A stretch of DNA of 46,839 bases from Rubrivivax gelatinosus (GCF_016583785.1 NZ_NRRU01000037.1:1-46839); one strand, 5' to 3'; positions 24,114 to 34,128 are shown, counted from the first letter of the stretch. Program-made: numbers and translations. Notes: a model not told the origin generated them from the letters alone.

Positions 24114-24748
24114 TCCGCCTGCTGATCGCCGACGACCACCCGGTGGTGCGCGAGGGCTACCGCCGCCTGCTCGAGCAGGCCGGCGGCATCGAGGTCGTCG
24201 CCGAGGCCGGTGACGCCGACACGGCCGACGCCGCCTGGGCCGCTTTCGCACCCGAGCTGCTGGTCACGGACCTGGCGATGCCCGGCGGCGGCCTGGAGCT
24301 GATCCGGCGCGTGCGCCTGCGTTCGCCGGCGGCCGCGGTGCTCGTCTTCAGCATGCACGACGGCGAGGCGATGGTGCGGCGCGCGCTCGCCGCCGGCGCC
24401 CGCGGCTACCTGAGCAAGGCGGCCGCGCCTGAACTGCTGGTCGAGGCGGTGCGGGCGCTGCACGCCGGCCGCAGCTGGCTGGACCCGGGGCTGCCGCCCG
24501 GCTGGCTGCGGCGCGACCCGCTGTCCGAAGGCGAGCGCCTGTCCAGCCTGAGCGCACGCGAGTTCGAGGTCTTCCGCCTGCTCGCCGCCGGCTGTTCGGC
24601 GGCCGACTGCGCGCTGGCGCTGGGGCTGAGCGCGAAGACGGTGTCCAACCACCAGACGGTCATCAAGGACAAGCTCGGCGTCGCCACCTCGGCAGCGCTG
24701 GTGCACCTGGCCTGGCGCCACGGCGTCATCAGCCCGGCCGGGGCCTGA
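24110..24748 (+). CDS. NarL/FixJ-family response regulator of the xox locus
   Basis: 212 residues, GTG start at 24110 inside the kinase stop. Receiver domain with DD at 8-9, phosphoacceptor Asp54 (LVTDLAMPGGG), Ser/Lys switch residues (VFSMHDGE; YLSKAAA). LuxR-type helix-turn-helix from SLSAREFEVFRLLAAG to TVSNHQTVIKDKLG. It is expected to receive phosphate from the kinase encoded just before and to regulate this locus, with the 21-bp-spaced direct repeats in the divergent region as the best visible target. LuxR-family regulators of this kind (ErbR/AgmR) control PQQ ethanol oxidation in pseudomonads. Confidence 0.92.
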   Translation: MIRLLIADDHPVVREGYRRLLEQAGGIEVVAEAGDADTADAAWAAFAPELLVTDLAMPGGGLELIRRVRLRSPAAAVLVFSMHDGEAMVRRALAAGARGYLSKAAAPELLVEAVRALHAGRSWLDPGLPPGWLRRDPLSEGERLSSLSAREFEVFRLLAAGCSAADCALALGLSAKTVSNHQTVIKDKLGVATSAALVHLAWRHGVISPAGA

Positions 24749-24798
24749 TCGCGGGGGAGGGACAACCCGCGGCCAGGAAATCTTCCCTGTGCCACGCC

Positions 24799-24825
24799 GT
24801 GCTGCCGCGGCTACCGTGGCAGCAC
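24799..24825. other. Inverted repeat in front of the TonB receptor
   Basis: GTGCTGCC (24799-24806) pairs with GGCAGCAC (24818-24825) around an 11-base centre, 64 bp before the receptor ATG. It could be an operator, an end-of-operon terminator without T run, or a leader structure. Confidence 0.4.
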
Positions 24826-24888
24826 CCCGTTCAGACCGACCCGCCCCACCACGCGAGACAAGGAGCCACCACAGGAGAGAACCAGACC

Positions 24889-27168
24889 ATGCCCGCTCCG
24901 CTGCGCCCGAGTGCGCTAGCCCTTGCTGCCTTCGCCTGCCTGGCCGCCCCGGCCGGCGCCCAGAACGTTTCGCCGCCTGCCACCGAGCGCGTCGAACGCA
25001 TCGAGATCATCGGCATCTCGCCGCTGCCCGGCAGCGGCGTCGCGCGCGACCGCGTGCCGGCCAATGTGCAGACCGCGACCGACGAGGACCTGCGCCGCAG
25101 CCAGAGCCGCAATCTCGCCGACTTCCTCGGCACCGCCCTGCCCGGCGTCAGCGCCAACGAGATCCAGGGCAACCCGTACCAGATGGACCTGAACTTCCGC
25201 GGCTTCACCGCGAGCCCGCTGCTGGGCACGCCGCAGGGGCTGTCGGTCTACCAGGACGGGGTGCGCGTCAACGAAGCTTTCGGCGACGTCGTCGCCTGGG
25301 ACCTGATCCCGCAGGCGGCGATCGCCCAGGTCACGCTGCTGCCCGGCGCGAACCCGCTGTTCGGGCTGAACACGCTCGGCGGCGCGCTGGTGCTCGAGAC
25401 CAAACGCGGCGACACCCACCCTGGCACCGAGGCCAGCATCGAGGGCGGTTCGTTCGGCCGCGTCGAGGTCGAGGCCACGCACGGCCGGCGCCTGGGCGAC
25501 AGCGGCCACCTCTTCCTCGCCGCCGACGCGATGAACGAAGACGGCTGGCGCGACCACTCGCCGTCACGCGTGCGCCAGTTCTTCGCCAAGGCCGGTGCCA
25601 CCGCCGGCGGCCTGGACTGGGACCTGGCGCTGACACACGCCGACAACACGCTGATCGGCAACGGCCTGCTGCCCGAGACCCTGCTGGCCGCCGACCGCGA
25701 GCAGATCTACACCCGCCCCGACCGCACGTCCAACAAGATGACGATGCTGGCGCTCAACGGCAAGTGGGACGTCTCGGCAACACAGCGCATCGCCGCCACC
25801 GCCTACCTGCGCCACGCTGACGCCGACACCCTGAACGGCGACCTGAACGACGACTACGACCCGCCCGACGTCGAGGAGACCGGGGTCGAGAACCGAACCT
25901 CGACGCGCCAGCGCGGCAGCGGCCTGGCGCTGCAGTCGACCTGGGCCCTCGAGAAACACCGCCTGAGCCTGGGCGCCGCCTACGACCGCGCGCGCAGCCG
26001 CTTCCGCCAGACCGAGGCCGAGGGCATGCTGGACGCCACCCGCGCCGTCGTCGACGCCGAGGAGGCCGAGGTCGACGCCTGGATCAGCGGCCACACGCGC
26101 AGCACCAGCGTCTGGGCCGCGGACCAGATCGCGCTGGCGCCGACGCTGCAGCTGACGCTGTCGGCCCGCTGGCAGAACACGCAGGTGAAGACGGTGGACC
26201 GCGGCCGCGCCGAACTCGGCCTGGACACCGAACTCGACGCCGACGCGCGCTACCGCAAGCTCAACCCCGCCGCCGGCCTGACCTGGCAGGCGAGCCCGGC
26301 GCTCACCGTCTTCGGCCAGCTGAGCCAGGGCACACGCGCGCCCAGCCCGATCGAGCTCGGCTGCTCGGACCCGGACAACGCCTGCGTGCTGCCGAACGCG
26401 CTGCAGTCGGACCCGCCGCTCAAGCAGGTGGTGACGCGCACCGCCGAGGCCGGCGTGCGCGGCCGCAGCGGCGGCCTGCGCTGGAACGCCGCGCTGTTCG
26501 CGAGCGAGAACCGCGACGACCTGCTGTTCATCAGCAACGGGCGCGCCGCCGGCTACTTCAAGAACTTCGGCAAGACGCGGCGCCAGGGGCTGGAGCTGGG
26601 CGCCAGCCGCAGCAGCGGCGCGCTGTCCTGGCAGCTGGCCTACAACTGGCTGCGCGCGACCTTCGAGTCGCCGGCCTGCCTGGTGTCCGAAGCCAACAGC
26701 AGCGCCGGCACCGACCCGGCCTGCCCGGCCGAGGACGAGATCGCGGTGCGCCCCGGCGACCGCCTGCCCGGGCTGCCGGCGCATCAGCTGAAGGCGGCGC
26801 TGCAGTGGGCGCCGTCGCAGGCCTGGAGCCTGGGCGCGCACTGGCGTGCGCTGTCCAGCCAGACGGTGCGCGGCAACGAGAACGGCCGCCACGAAGCCGG
26901 CGACGACTACATCGGCAGCGGCCGCCTGGGCGGCTACGCGCTGCTGGACCTGACGGCCAGCTGGCGCGTCGCCGACGGGGTGGAAGTCTTCGGCCGCATC
27001 GCCAACGTCTTCGACCGCGAGGTCGCCAGCGCCGGCGCGCTCGGCGAGAACGCTTTCGACGCCCGCGGCAACCTGCTGGCGCCGGACCAGTGGACGAACG
27101 AACGTTTCGTCGGGCCGGGTGCGCCGCGTGCGATGTGGCTTGGGGTTCGCGTGGATTTCGACCGCTGA
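24889..27168 (+). CDS. TonB-dependent outer-membrane receptor
   Basis: 759 residues from the ATG at 24889 (AGGAGA upstream; signal peptide about 1-24). After ERVERIEIIGISPLPGSG comes a plug domain with NLADFLGTALPGVSANEIQGNP and FRGFTASPLLGTPQGLSVYQDGVRVNE, and then a 22-strand barrel ending in an aromatic/acidic strand (MWLGVRVDFDR). The ligand is not readable from sequence. Its place beside a lanthanide-type xoxF and a two-component system makes uptake of a metal chelate (lanthanophore or similar) an attractive guess; TonB receptors near xox genes are known in methylotrophs. An ordinary siderophore or vitamin role is not excluded. Confidence 0.93.
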   Translation: MPAPLRPSALALAAFACLAAPAGAQNVSPPATERVERIEIIGISPLPGSGVARDRVPANVQTATDEDLRRSQSRNLADFLGTALPGVSANEIQGNPYQMDLNFRGFTASPLLGTPQGLSVYQDGVRVNEAFGDVVAWDLIPQAAIAQVTLLPGANPLFGLNTLGGALVLETKRGDTHPGTEASIEGGSFGRVEVEATHGRRLGDSGHLFLAADAMNEDGWRDHSPSRVRQFFAKAGATAGGLDWDLALTHADNTLIGNGLLPETLLAADREQIYTRPDRTSNKMTMLALNGKWDVSATQRIAATAYLRHADADTLNGDLNDDYDPPDVEETGVENRTSTRQRGSGLALQSTWALEKHRLSLGAAYDRARSRFRQTEAEGMLDATRAVVDAEEAEVDAWISGHTRSTSVWAADQIALAPTLQLTLSARWQNTQVKTVDRGRAELGLDTELDADARYRKLNPAAGLTWQASPALTVFGQLSQGTRAPSPIELGCSDPDNACVLPNALQSDPPLKQVVTRTAEAGVRGRSGGLRWNAALFASENRDDLLFISNGRAAGYFKNFGKTRRQGLELGASRSSGALSWQLAYNWLRATFESPACLVSEANSSAGTDPACPAEDEIAVRPGDRLPGLPAHQLKAALQWAPSQAWSLGAHWRALSSQTVRGNENGRHEAGDDYIGSGRLGGYALLDLTASWRVADGVEVFGRIANVFDREVASAGALGENAFDARGNLLAPDQWTNERFVGPGAPRAMWLGVRVDFDR

Positions 27169-27305
27169 GTTACGGCCAGCCCCGCTCGGCAAGTCCGTTC
27201 GACAGGGGATAGACTCGCGCCGCCGGGAGCGTCCCGGCCCCGAGGCCCTGCCCCGCTGCCGGGGGCGAACGAAGACGCGAGCGACCCGCGCGGAACAGGC
27301 AGCCG

Positions 27306-29030
27306 ATGAATATTTCGCCCGCAACCGCGCGGGACCTCTTCCTGCGCCGGATCGAGCAGAGCGTGGTCGCGGCCTTCGTTCTGATGCTGCTGCTGCTGTG
27401 CGGGTCGGCGCTGCTGTACGGCCTGCAGGAACGGCGCGACCGCATCGCCAGTGCCACCGAACAGGCGGCCACGCTGGCGCGGGCGCTGGACGAGCATGTG
27501 CGCCGCAGCTTCGGCGCCATCGACGTGATCCTGGAACTCGTCGCCGCCGACGCCGCGCGCCCGGACGCGCTGCTGCGCGACGGCGAGGCCCTGCACCAGA
27601 CGCTGGAGCGCAAGCGCGGCCTGCTGCCGCAGGCACGCTGGCTGGCGGTCTTCGGCCCCGACCTGGAACTGGTTGCCGACAGCGGCGGCGACGAGGACCT
27701 GCGCCGCGCCTTGCCGCTGCGCATCGCGCTGCGTTCGCAGCGCGACGGCGGCAACAGTCTGCTGCGCGTGGGCCAGCCGATCGGCGGCCCCGACCGGCCG
27801 GTCATTCCGGTGACGCGGCGCATCGTCGCCGCCGACGGCAGCTTTCTCGGCGTCGCGGTGGCGGTGCTGGACAGCGAACACTTCGAACGTTTCTACCGCG
27901 AGCTGCAGCTGCCGGCCGGCTCCAGCCTGGTGCTGGCGCGTGCCGACGGCACGCTGCTGCTGCGGCATCCGCACTACGCGGCGATGCCGCCGGGGCTGGA
28001 CCTGTCGGCGGTGTCGCCGGTGTTCAAGCTGCAGCGGCCGCTGAGAGGTCAGACGACGCTGCGCGCGACCAGCGTGCTCGACGGCGTCGAGAGGCTGCTG
28101 ACCTACCGCGAGATCGAGCAGCCGGCGCTGCTGGTGGGCATAGGCCAGGACCTGGAACCGCTGCTCGCCCCCTGGCGCCAGCGTGTGCTGACGCTGGCCG
28201 GCGGCGTCGTCGGCGTGGCCGCCGCGCTGACGCTGCTGCTGTGGATCGCGCTGATGCAGATCCGGCGCAGCGGCGACGCCGAGCGCCGCCACCGCGAGAC
28301 GCTGGAGCACAAGGTGCGCGAACGCACGGCCGAACTCGAACACGCGAACGAGGAATTGCGCGCCTTCACCTATTCGGCCTCGCACGACCTGCGCGGCCCG
28401 CTCAACGGCATCCACGGCGTGATGCAGCTGCTGCGCGCCAAACACGGCCAGGTGCTGCCGGCCTCGGCGCTGGAGATCCTCGGCCACGCCGAGCTCAGCG
28501 TCGCCAACATGGTGCGCCTGACCGAGGACCTGCTGACGCTGTCGGGCATAGGCCGGCGCGCGCTCGAGCCGCAGCTGGTGGACCTGAGCGCGCTGGCGCA
28601 CGAGATCGGCGCCGAGCTGGTGGCGGCCGACCCGGAGCACCACGTCGAGTTCGAGGTCGAAGCCGGGCTGCAGGTCGTCGGCGACGCCGGGCTGCTGCGC
28701 ATCGCGCTGCAGAACCTGCTGGCCAACGCCTGGAAGTACTCGTCGCGCGCCGAGCAGCCGCGGGTGCAGGTGCACGCCGAGCTGCTGGACGGCGAACGCG
28801 CGATCGTCGTGCGCGACAACGGCGCCGGTTTCGACGCCGCGCATGCGCACCGGCTGTTCCAGCCCTTCCAGCGCCTGCACAGCAGCCGCGAGTTCCCCGG
28901 CACCGGCGTCGGCCTGGCGACGGTGGCGCGCATCGTGCGCCGCCACGGCGGCCGCGTCTGGGCCGACGGCAGCCCGGGCGCCGGCGCGGCGTTCCGCTTC
29001 ACGCTGCCCGAGCCACAGTGCGTGCCCTAG
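27306..29030 (+). CDS. Sensor histidine kinase with PDC/CACHE-like periplasmic domain
   Basis: 574 residues. Membrane helix about 18-40, a periplasmic region of about 250 residues (LDEHVRRSFGAIDVIL... VTRRIVAADGSFLGVAVAVLD) resembling double-CACHE sensors, second helix about 295-316, coiled coil, then HisKA with SASHDLRGPLNGIHG (His360) and HATPase with N box QNLLANAWKYS, G1 RDNGAGFD and G2 GTGVGLATV. No response regulator is adjacent, so it is an orphan kinase. Homologues often act with phytochrome-type or diguanylate cyclase partners. The following ureE starts 83 bp later, with no evident link. Confidence 0.9.
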   Translation: MNISPATARDLFLRRIEQSVVAAFVLMLLLLCGSALLYGLQERRDRIASATEQAATLARALDEHVRRSFGAIDVILELVAADAARPDALLRDGEALHQTLERKRGLLPQARWLAVFGPDLELVADSGGDEDLRRALPLRIALRSQRDGGNSLLRVGQPIGGPDRPVIPVTRRIVAADGSFLGVAVAVLDSEHFERFYRELQLPAGSSLVLARADGTLLLRHPHYAAMPPGLDLSAVSPVFKLQRPLRGQTTLRATSVLDGVERLLTYREIEQPALLVGIGQDLEPLLAPWRQRVLTLAGGVVGVAAALTLLLWIALMQIRRSGDAERRHRETLEHKVRERTAELEHANEELRAFTYSASHDLRGPLNGIHGVMQLLRAKHGQVLPASALEILGHAELSVANMVRLTEDLLTLSGIGRRALEPQLVDLSALAHEIGAELVAADPEHHVEFEVEAGLQVVGDAGLLRIALQNLLANAWKYSSRAEQPRVQVHAELLDGERAIVVRDNGAGFDAAHAHRLFQPFQRLHSSREFPGTGVGLATVARIVRRHGGRVWADGSPGAGAAFRFTLPEPQCVP

Positions 29031-29113
29031 CCGGCGCTGCGCGAGCTGTGGCAGAACTCAGCCGCTAGACTGTGCGGCCCCGGCGGCGACGCCGCGAACA
29101 GGACTGATCCCCG

Positions 29114-29833
29114 ATGCTCACCGTCAACAAGCTCCTCCCCCAGGGCCGCGGCCTCGCCGGGGCGCTGCTCAAGCGCGCCGCCAGCGTCGAACTCGACTGG
29201 GACACGCGCCAGAAGAGCCGCTTCGACGCCGTGGACAGCACCGGGCGCACGCTCGGCGTGTTCCTGGCGCGCGGCAGCGTCGTGCGCGGCGCTGACGTGC
29301 TCGTCGCCGAGGACGGCTCGCTGGTGCGCGTGCTGGCGGCGGCGCAGCCGGTGCTGGTGGTGCGCGCCGGCGCCGACGGTTCGCCCTTCGACCTGACGCG
29401 TGCCGCCTACCACCTGGGCAACCGCCATGTCGCGCTCGAACTGCGCCACGACCACCTGAAGCTCGAACCCGACCACGTGCTCGCCGAGATGCTGCGGCGC
29501 CTGGGCCTGGACGTGTACGAAGCGCACGAGCCCTTCGAACCCGAGGCCGGCGCCTACGCCGCCGGCGGCCACGAGGCGGCGCACGATCACGCGCATGGCC
29601 ATGGCGGCTGCGCGCACGGTCACGAGCATCAGCCGGGGCACGAGCCTGCGCAGGGGCATAAGCACGCCCATGACCACGCGCACGCGCACGAGCACGGCCA
29701 CGCCGGCTGCTCGCACGGCCACGCGCACGGCGCCGGCTGCAGCCATGGGGATGCCGTGGTCGCGCCGCCGGCGCCGAAGCGCGCCAAGAGCGGCTGCGGC
29801 GGCCACGGCGGCTGCGGCCACGACCACGGCTGA
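29114..29833 (+). CDS. ureE: UreE, urease nickel metallochaperone with very long His-rich tail
   Basis: 239 residues. Residues 1-140 form the two-domain UreE core (LTVNKLLPQ..., peptide-binding domain, then the ferredoxin-like nickel-binding domain with GNRHVALEL and [21 protein letters not shown]). The tail (about 153-239) carries 24 histidines and five cysteines in 87 residues, in HxH and GC patterns, and should bind many nickel ions. UreE delivers nickel to UreG for urease activation. Most UreE tails are shorter. The stop is 4 bp before the ureF GTG. Confidence 0.95.
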   Translation: MLTVNKLLPQGRGLAGALLKRAASVELDWDTRQKSRFDAVDSTGRTLGVFLARGSVVRGADVLVAEDGSLVRVLAAAQPVLVVRAGADGSPFDLTRAAYHLGNRHVALELRHDHLKLEPDHVLAEMLRRLGLDVYEAHEPFEPEAGAYAAGGHEAAHDHAHGHGGCAHGHEHQPGHEPAQGHKHAHDHAHAHEHGHAGCSHGHAHGAGCSHGDAVVAPPAPKRAKSGCGGHGGCGHDHG

Positions 29834-29837
29834 AGGC

Positions 29838-30521
29838 GTGCAGGCGCCGACGCTGCTGCGCCTGATCTGGCTGGCCTCGCCGGCGCTGCCGGTCGGCGGC
29901 TTCAGCTACTCGGAAGGGCTGGAAGCGGCGGTCGAGGCCGGCCGCGTCGGCAGCGAGGCGACGGCGCGCAACTGGCTGCTGGCGCAGCTGGAGCTGACGC
30001 TGGCGCGTGCCGACGGCCCGGTGCTGGTGCAATCGATGCGCGCCTGGCGCGACGGCGACGCGGCGCGTGTGCGCACGCTCAACGACTGGGTGCAGGCGAG
30101 CCGCGAGAGCGCCGAGTTCCGGCTCCAGGCCGAGCAGATGGGGCGTTCGCTGGTCGAATGGCTGAAGAACGGCGAACAGGCCGGCGACGCCCGCATCGCC
30201 GCCCTCGCCGCGCTGCCGCCGGCGCCGACCTGGCCGCTGGGCTTCGCGCTCGCGGCGGTACTGGCCGGTGCCGCCGAACACGACGCGCTGCTGGCCTTCG
30301 GTTTCGGCTGGTCCGAGAACATGGTGCAGGCGGCGATGAAGGCGGTTCCGCTGGGCCAGGCCGCGGCGCAGCGCATCCTGTCGGCGCTGGCGGCAGCGCT
30401 GCCGGCCGCGGCCGCGCGCGCCCAGGCCTGCGACGACGCCGGCCGCGTCGCCTTCGCGCCGATGCTGGCGCTGCTGTCGGCGCGCCACGAAGCCCAGTAC
30501 TCGCGGCTGTTCAGGTCCTGA
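29838..30521 (+). CDS. ureF: UreF, urease accessory protein
   Basis: 227 residues from a GTG at 29838. The frame is open upstream through ureE but only gives Arg/Thr-rich shadow sequence. The family start [21 protein letters not shown] is clear, followed by [15 protein letters not shown] and [21 protein letters not shown]. UreF forms a complex with UreD/UreH and UreG and gates GTP-driven nickel insertion. It is all-helical and cytosolic. Coupled to ureE by a 4-bp gap, 40 bp before ureG. Confidence 0.94.
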   Translation: MQAPTLLRLIWLASPALPVGGFSYSEGLEAAVEAGRVGSEATARNWLLAQLELTLARADGPVLVQSMRAWRDGDAARVRTLNDWVQASRESAEFRLQAEQMGRSLVEWLKNGEQAGDARIAALAALPPAPTWPLGFALAAVLAGAAEHDALLAFGFGWSENMVQAAMKAVPLGQAAAQRILSALAAALPAAAARAQACDDAGRVAFAPMLALLSARHEAQYSRLFRS

Positions 30522-30561
30522 GGCCGCAGGCTCCAGGCACGGTTGCTGCATCATCCGTTGG

Positions 30562-31209
<648 letters not shown>

Positions 31210-31271
31210 GGCGGAGCCGGCGCCGCCGGGAGGCGTCGCCCGGGAGCGCCCTGTTCACGATACTTTGCAGT

Positions 31272-31301
31272 GCGCCGGTCAACCGAAGGTGCCACCGGCG
31301 C
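31272..31301. other. Leader hairpin before the Pro-rich exported protein
   Basis: GCGCCGGT (31272-31279) is perfectly complementary to ACCGGCGC (31294-31301). It sits 30 bp before the ATG at 31332. Possible leader or regulatory structure; no T run. Confidence 0.35.
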
Positions 31302-31331
31302 GATGATCGCAATATCACCCAGGAGCTCGGC

Positions 31332-31823
31332 ATGCGCACGCACCTCTCGCAGACGCTGAAGCTGGGGCTGGCGGCGTTGGCACTCGCCGCCGCCGGCACG
31401 GCCTCGGCACGCACCTCGGTCTCGGTCGGCGTCGACCTCGGCTGGATCGGCGTGCCGGTCTACGGCCGCGTCGTCAGCGGCTACCCCTACGGTCCCGGCC
31501 CGCGTTACTGGGGCCCGCCGTACCGGCCCTGGCCGATGATGCCGCCGCCGGTCATCTACGCGCCGCCGGTGGTCTATGCCCCGCCCGTGGTCTACGCGCC
31601 GGCGCCGGTGGTCGAACGCCCGCGCGGCTCCGAATCGGTGCCGCCGCGCCAGCCCGACCCGATCATCTACCCGCGCCAGGGCCAGGACGCACAGCAGACC
31701 GAGGCCGACCGCCAGGCCTGCAACCGCTGGGCGACGACGCAAAAGGCGGCGATGGAAGACGCCACGGTGTTCCAGCGTGCGGTCGAGGCCTGCATGGACG
31801 GCCGCGGCTATTCGATGCGCTGA
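31332..31823 (+). CDS. Small exported Pro/Tyr-rich protein of unknown function
   Basis: 163 residues from the ATG at 31332 with AGGAG at 31321-31325. Signal peptide about 1-25 (ending GTASA). The middle (about 35-100) is rich in Tyr, Gly and Pro, with a small tandem array of PPVVYA units. The C-terminal 45 residues form a compact domain with two cysteines (DRQACNRWATTQKAA... VEACMDGRGYSMR), a pattern common in periplasmic or surface-associated hypothetical proteins of Burkholderiales. No membrane anchor or lipobox is evident. Not part of the urease operon judging by the 122-bp gap and own leader hairpin. Confidence 0.8.
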   Translation: MRTHLSQTLKLGLAALALAAAGTASARTSVSVGVDLGWIGVPVYGRVVSGYPYGPGPRYWGPPYRPWPMMPPPVIYAPPVVYAPPVVYAPAPVVERPRGSESVPPRQPDPIIYPRQGQDAQQTEADRQACNRWATTQKAAMEDATVFQRAVEACMDGRGYSMR

Positions 31824-31903
31824 ACCCGGCGCGCCGGAGATTTAGACGGGGCCCGTCCTGAGACCGGCCCCGCCACTCGGCGCGGGGGCATGCCGCCGGC
31901 TGC

Positions 31904-33787
31904 TTACAGCCCGAAGGCCAACGCCACGCGGTAGGTCACGAAGGACGCGGCGTAGGCGAGCACGAACAGATAGCCCGCGGTCACGCCGACCCACTTCCAG
32001 CCGCCGGTCTCGCGCCGGATCGTCGCCAGCGTCGACAGGCACTGCGGCGCGAACACGAACCAGGCCATCATCGCCAGCGCGGTCGCCATCGACCAGTCCT
32101 GCGCCAGCAGCGGAGCCAGCGCGCTGCCGGCCTCGTCGCCGGTGGCGCCGACGGCGTAGACCGTCGCCAGCGCCGCGACCGCGACCTCGCGCGCCGCCAT
32201 CGCCGGCACCAGCGCGATGCTGATCTGCCAGTTGAAGCCGATGGGCTCGAAGATGAAGGCCAGGGCCTGGCCGATGCGCCCGGCCAGGCTGTACTCGATC
32301 GCCGGCTCGGTGTAGCCCTCGGGCGGAACCGGGAAGCTGGACAAGACCCACAGCACGACCGTCATCACCAGGATGACGCCGCCGACGCGGCGCAGGAAGA
32401 TCAGCGCGCGCTGCCACAGCCCGGTTGCGACCGCCCGCACCGTCGGCCAGTGGTACGAGGGCAGCTCCATCATCAGCGTGCGCACGTGGCGCTTGCCGCT
32501 GCCGAAACGCTTGAGCACCCAGGCGACGGCGAAGGCGCCGAGGATGCCGGCCAGGTACAGCGCGAACAGCACCAACCCCTGCAGTTCCAGCCCGCCGAAC
32601 ACCTGGCGCGAGGGAATGAAGGCGGCGATCAGCAGCGCATAGACCGGCAGCCGCGCCGAGCAGGTCATCATCGGCGCCAGCAGGATGGTGACGATGCGGT
32701 CGCGCGGGTCGGCGATCGTGCGCGCGGCCATGATGCCGGGAATGGCGCAGGCGAAGCTCGACAGCAGCGGGATGAAGGCGCGCCCGGACAGGCCGACACT
32801 GCCCATCAGCCGGTCGAGCAGGAAGGCGGCACGCGGCAGGTAGCCCGACTCTTCCAGCAGCAGGATGAAGAAGAACAGGATCAGGATCTGCGGCAGGAAG
32901 ACGACGACGCCGCCCAGGCCGGCGATCAGGCCGTCGACGACGAAACTGCGCAGCACGCCCTCGGGCAGCAGGGCGCCGACGGCTTCGCCGAGCGCACCGG
33001 TGGCGCCCTCGATCCAGCCCATCGGCGCCTCGGCCCACGAGAACACCGCCTGGAAGACGAGAAACAGCAGCACGGCCAGGATTGCCGGGCCGATGACCGG
33101 GTGCAGCACGACACGATCGATGCGGTCGCTGGCAGTCTCGGGCATGGCCTTGTCCAGGCCCAGACGCTCGAGGATGGTCTGCACCGTGTGGTGGTCGCCG
33201 TCCTGGTGCAGCGCCTCCTGCGCGGCCTGGGCCGCCTTCCACAGCGAGCGGTCCTCGAGCAGCGCGCGCAGCGCGCGGTCGCCATCGGCCTTGATGCCGA
33301 CGGTCGGCACCACCGGCACGCCGAGTTCACGCGCCAGCGCGTCGGCGTCGACCTGCAGGCCGCGGCGTGCCGCCATGTCGGCCATGTTCAGCGCGACGAC
33401 GCAGGGCAGGCCCAGGCGCTGCACCGCGAGCACCAGGCGCAGGTTGCGCCGCAGGTTGGTCGCGTCGACGACGCAGACGACGATGTCGGGACGCTTCTCG
33501 CCCCGGGCACGGCCGTGCAGCACGTCGACGGTGACACGTTCGTCGGGCGAACGTGGGTTCAGGCTGTAGGCACCGGGCAGGTCGAGCACACGCAGCGTTT
33601 TGCCGGCGCTGGTACGGAACTGGCCTTCCTTGCGCTCGACGGTGACGCCGGCGTAGTTGGCCACCTTCTGCCGGCTGCCGGTCAGCAGGTTGAAGAGCGC
33701 CGTCTTGCCGCAGTTCGGGTTGCCGACCAGGGCGACGAGCTGGCCGCCGGGATGGATGTGGACGACGGTATCGTGGCAGCTGCTCAC
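31904..33787 (-). CDS. feoB: FeoB, ferrous iron transporter
   Basis: 627 residues, GTG start at 33787 overlapping the feoA stop. The N-terminal G domain has G1 GNPNCGKTALFN, G3 DLPGAYSLNP and G4 NMAD, followed by a helical regulatory bundle (about 170-215) and a polytopic membrane region with two Gate motifs (CAIPGIMAARTI; MTCSARLPVYALLIAAF). It is shorter than the 770-residue E. coli protein. It takes up Fe(II) across the inner membrane, gated by GTP hydrolysis. No FeoC follows; only 80 bp separate it from the convergent Pro-rich gene. Confidence 0.97.
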   Translation of the reverse strand: MSSCHDTVVHIHPGGQLVALVGNPNCGKTALFNLLTGSRQKVANYAGVTVERKEGQFRTSAGKTLRVLDLPGAYSLNPRSPDERVTVDVLHGRARGEKRPDIVVCVVDATNLRRNLRLVLAVQRLGLPCVVALNMADMAARRGLQVDADALARELGVPVVPTVGIKADGDRALRALLEDRSLWKAAQAAQEALHQDGDHHTVQTILERLGLDKAMPETASDRIDRVVLHPVIGPAILAVLLFLVFQAVFSWAEAPMGWIEGATGALGEAVGALLPEGVLRSFVVDGLIAGLGGVVVFLPQILILFFFILLLEESGYLPRAAFLLDRLMGSVGLSGRAFIPLLSSFACAIPGIMAARTIADPRDRIVTILLAPMMTCSARLPVYALLIAAFIPSRQVFGGLELQGLVLFALYLAGILGAFAVAWVLKRFGSGKRHVRTLMMELPSYHWPTVRAVATGLWQRALIFLRRVGGVILVMTVVLWVLSSFPVPPEGYTEPAIEYSLAGRIGQALAFIFEPIGFNWQISIALVPAMAAREVAVAALATVYAVGATGDEAGSALAPLLAQDWSMATALAMMAWFVFAPQCLSTLATIRRETGGWKWVGVTAGYLFVLAYAASFVTYRVALAFGL

Positions 33788-34116
33788 AGCGGCTCCACGC
33801 GCACGCAGGCGGCTTCGGCGCGGCGCAGCGCGAACGTGGACTGGCCGACACGCACCACCAGCGGGTCGCCGCCCCAGACGCTGCGCGTGGTCACGGTGAC
33901 GCGTTCACCCGGCAGGAAACCGATCTCGGCGAGCCAGCGGCCCCACGAAGGCGCGAGTTCGGGCGACTTCACGCCGACGACGCGGCAGGGCAGACCGGTG
34001 GCAGCCGCATCGAGGGACAGGGCCGGCGCCGCAGCGGCGCTCGGCAGCGGCGCCGACGAACGCGAAGCCGGGACGACGGCCGCGGACGGCGGGCGGAAGA
34101 AGGAGCCAAGACCCAT
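33784..34116 (-). CDS. feoA: FeoA, SH3-like partner of FeoB
   Basis: 110 residues from the ATG at 34116; a farther ATG at 34146 would lie inside the Fur box and probably upstream of the transcript start. Neither has a clear ribosome site. The SH3-like domain (about 40-110) shows the family pattern: PCRVVGVKSPELAPSW, LAEIGFLPGERVTVTT and DPLVVRVGQSTFALRRAEAACVRV. The first 35 residues are an Ala/Ser/Pro-rich extension not found in most FeoA proteins. It is translationally coupled to feoB and likely modulates its GTPase or assembly. Confidence 0.88.
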   Translation of the reverse strand: MGLGSFFRPPSAAVVPASRSSAPLPSAAAAPALSLDAAATGLPCRVVGVKSPELAPSWGRWLAEIGFLPGERVTVTTRSVWGGDPLVVRVGQSTFALRRAEAACVRVEPL

Positions 34117-34128
34117 GACCGGAAACCA

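Noticed and set aside
27169..27305. Promoter with TAGACT -10 before the PDC kinase
   Set aside because: No acceptable -35 at the right distance; too weak to list.
29595..29837. Long N-terminal extension of UreF inside ureE
   Set aside because: Arg/Thr/Ala-rich shadow of the His-rich ureE tail; UreF similarity begins at the GTG at 29838.
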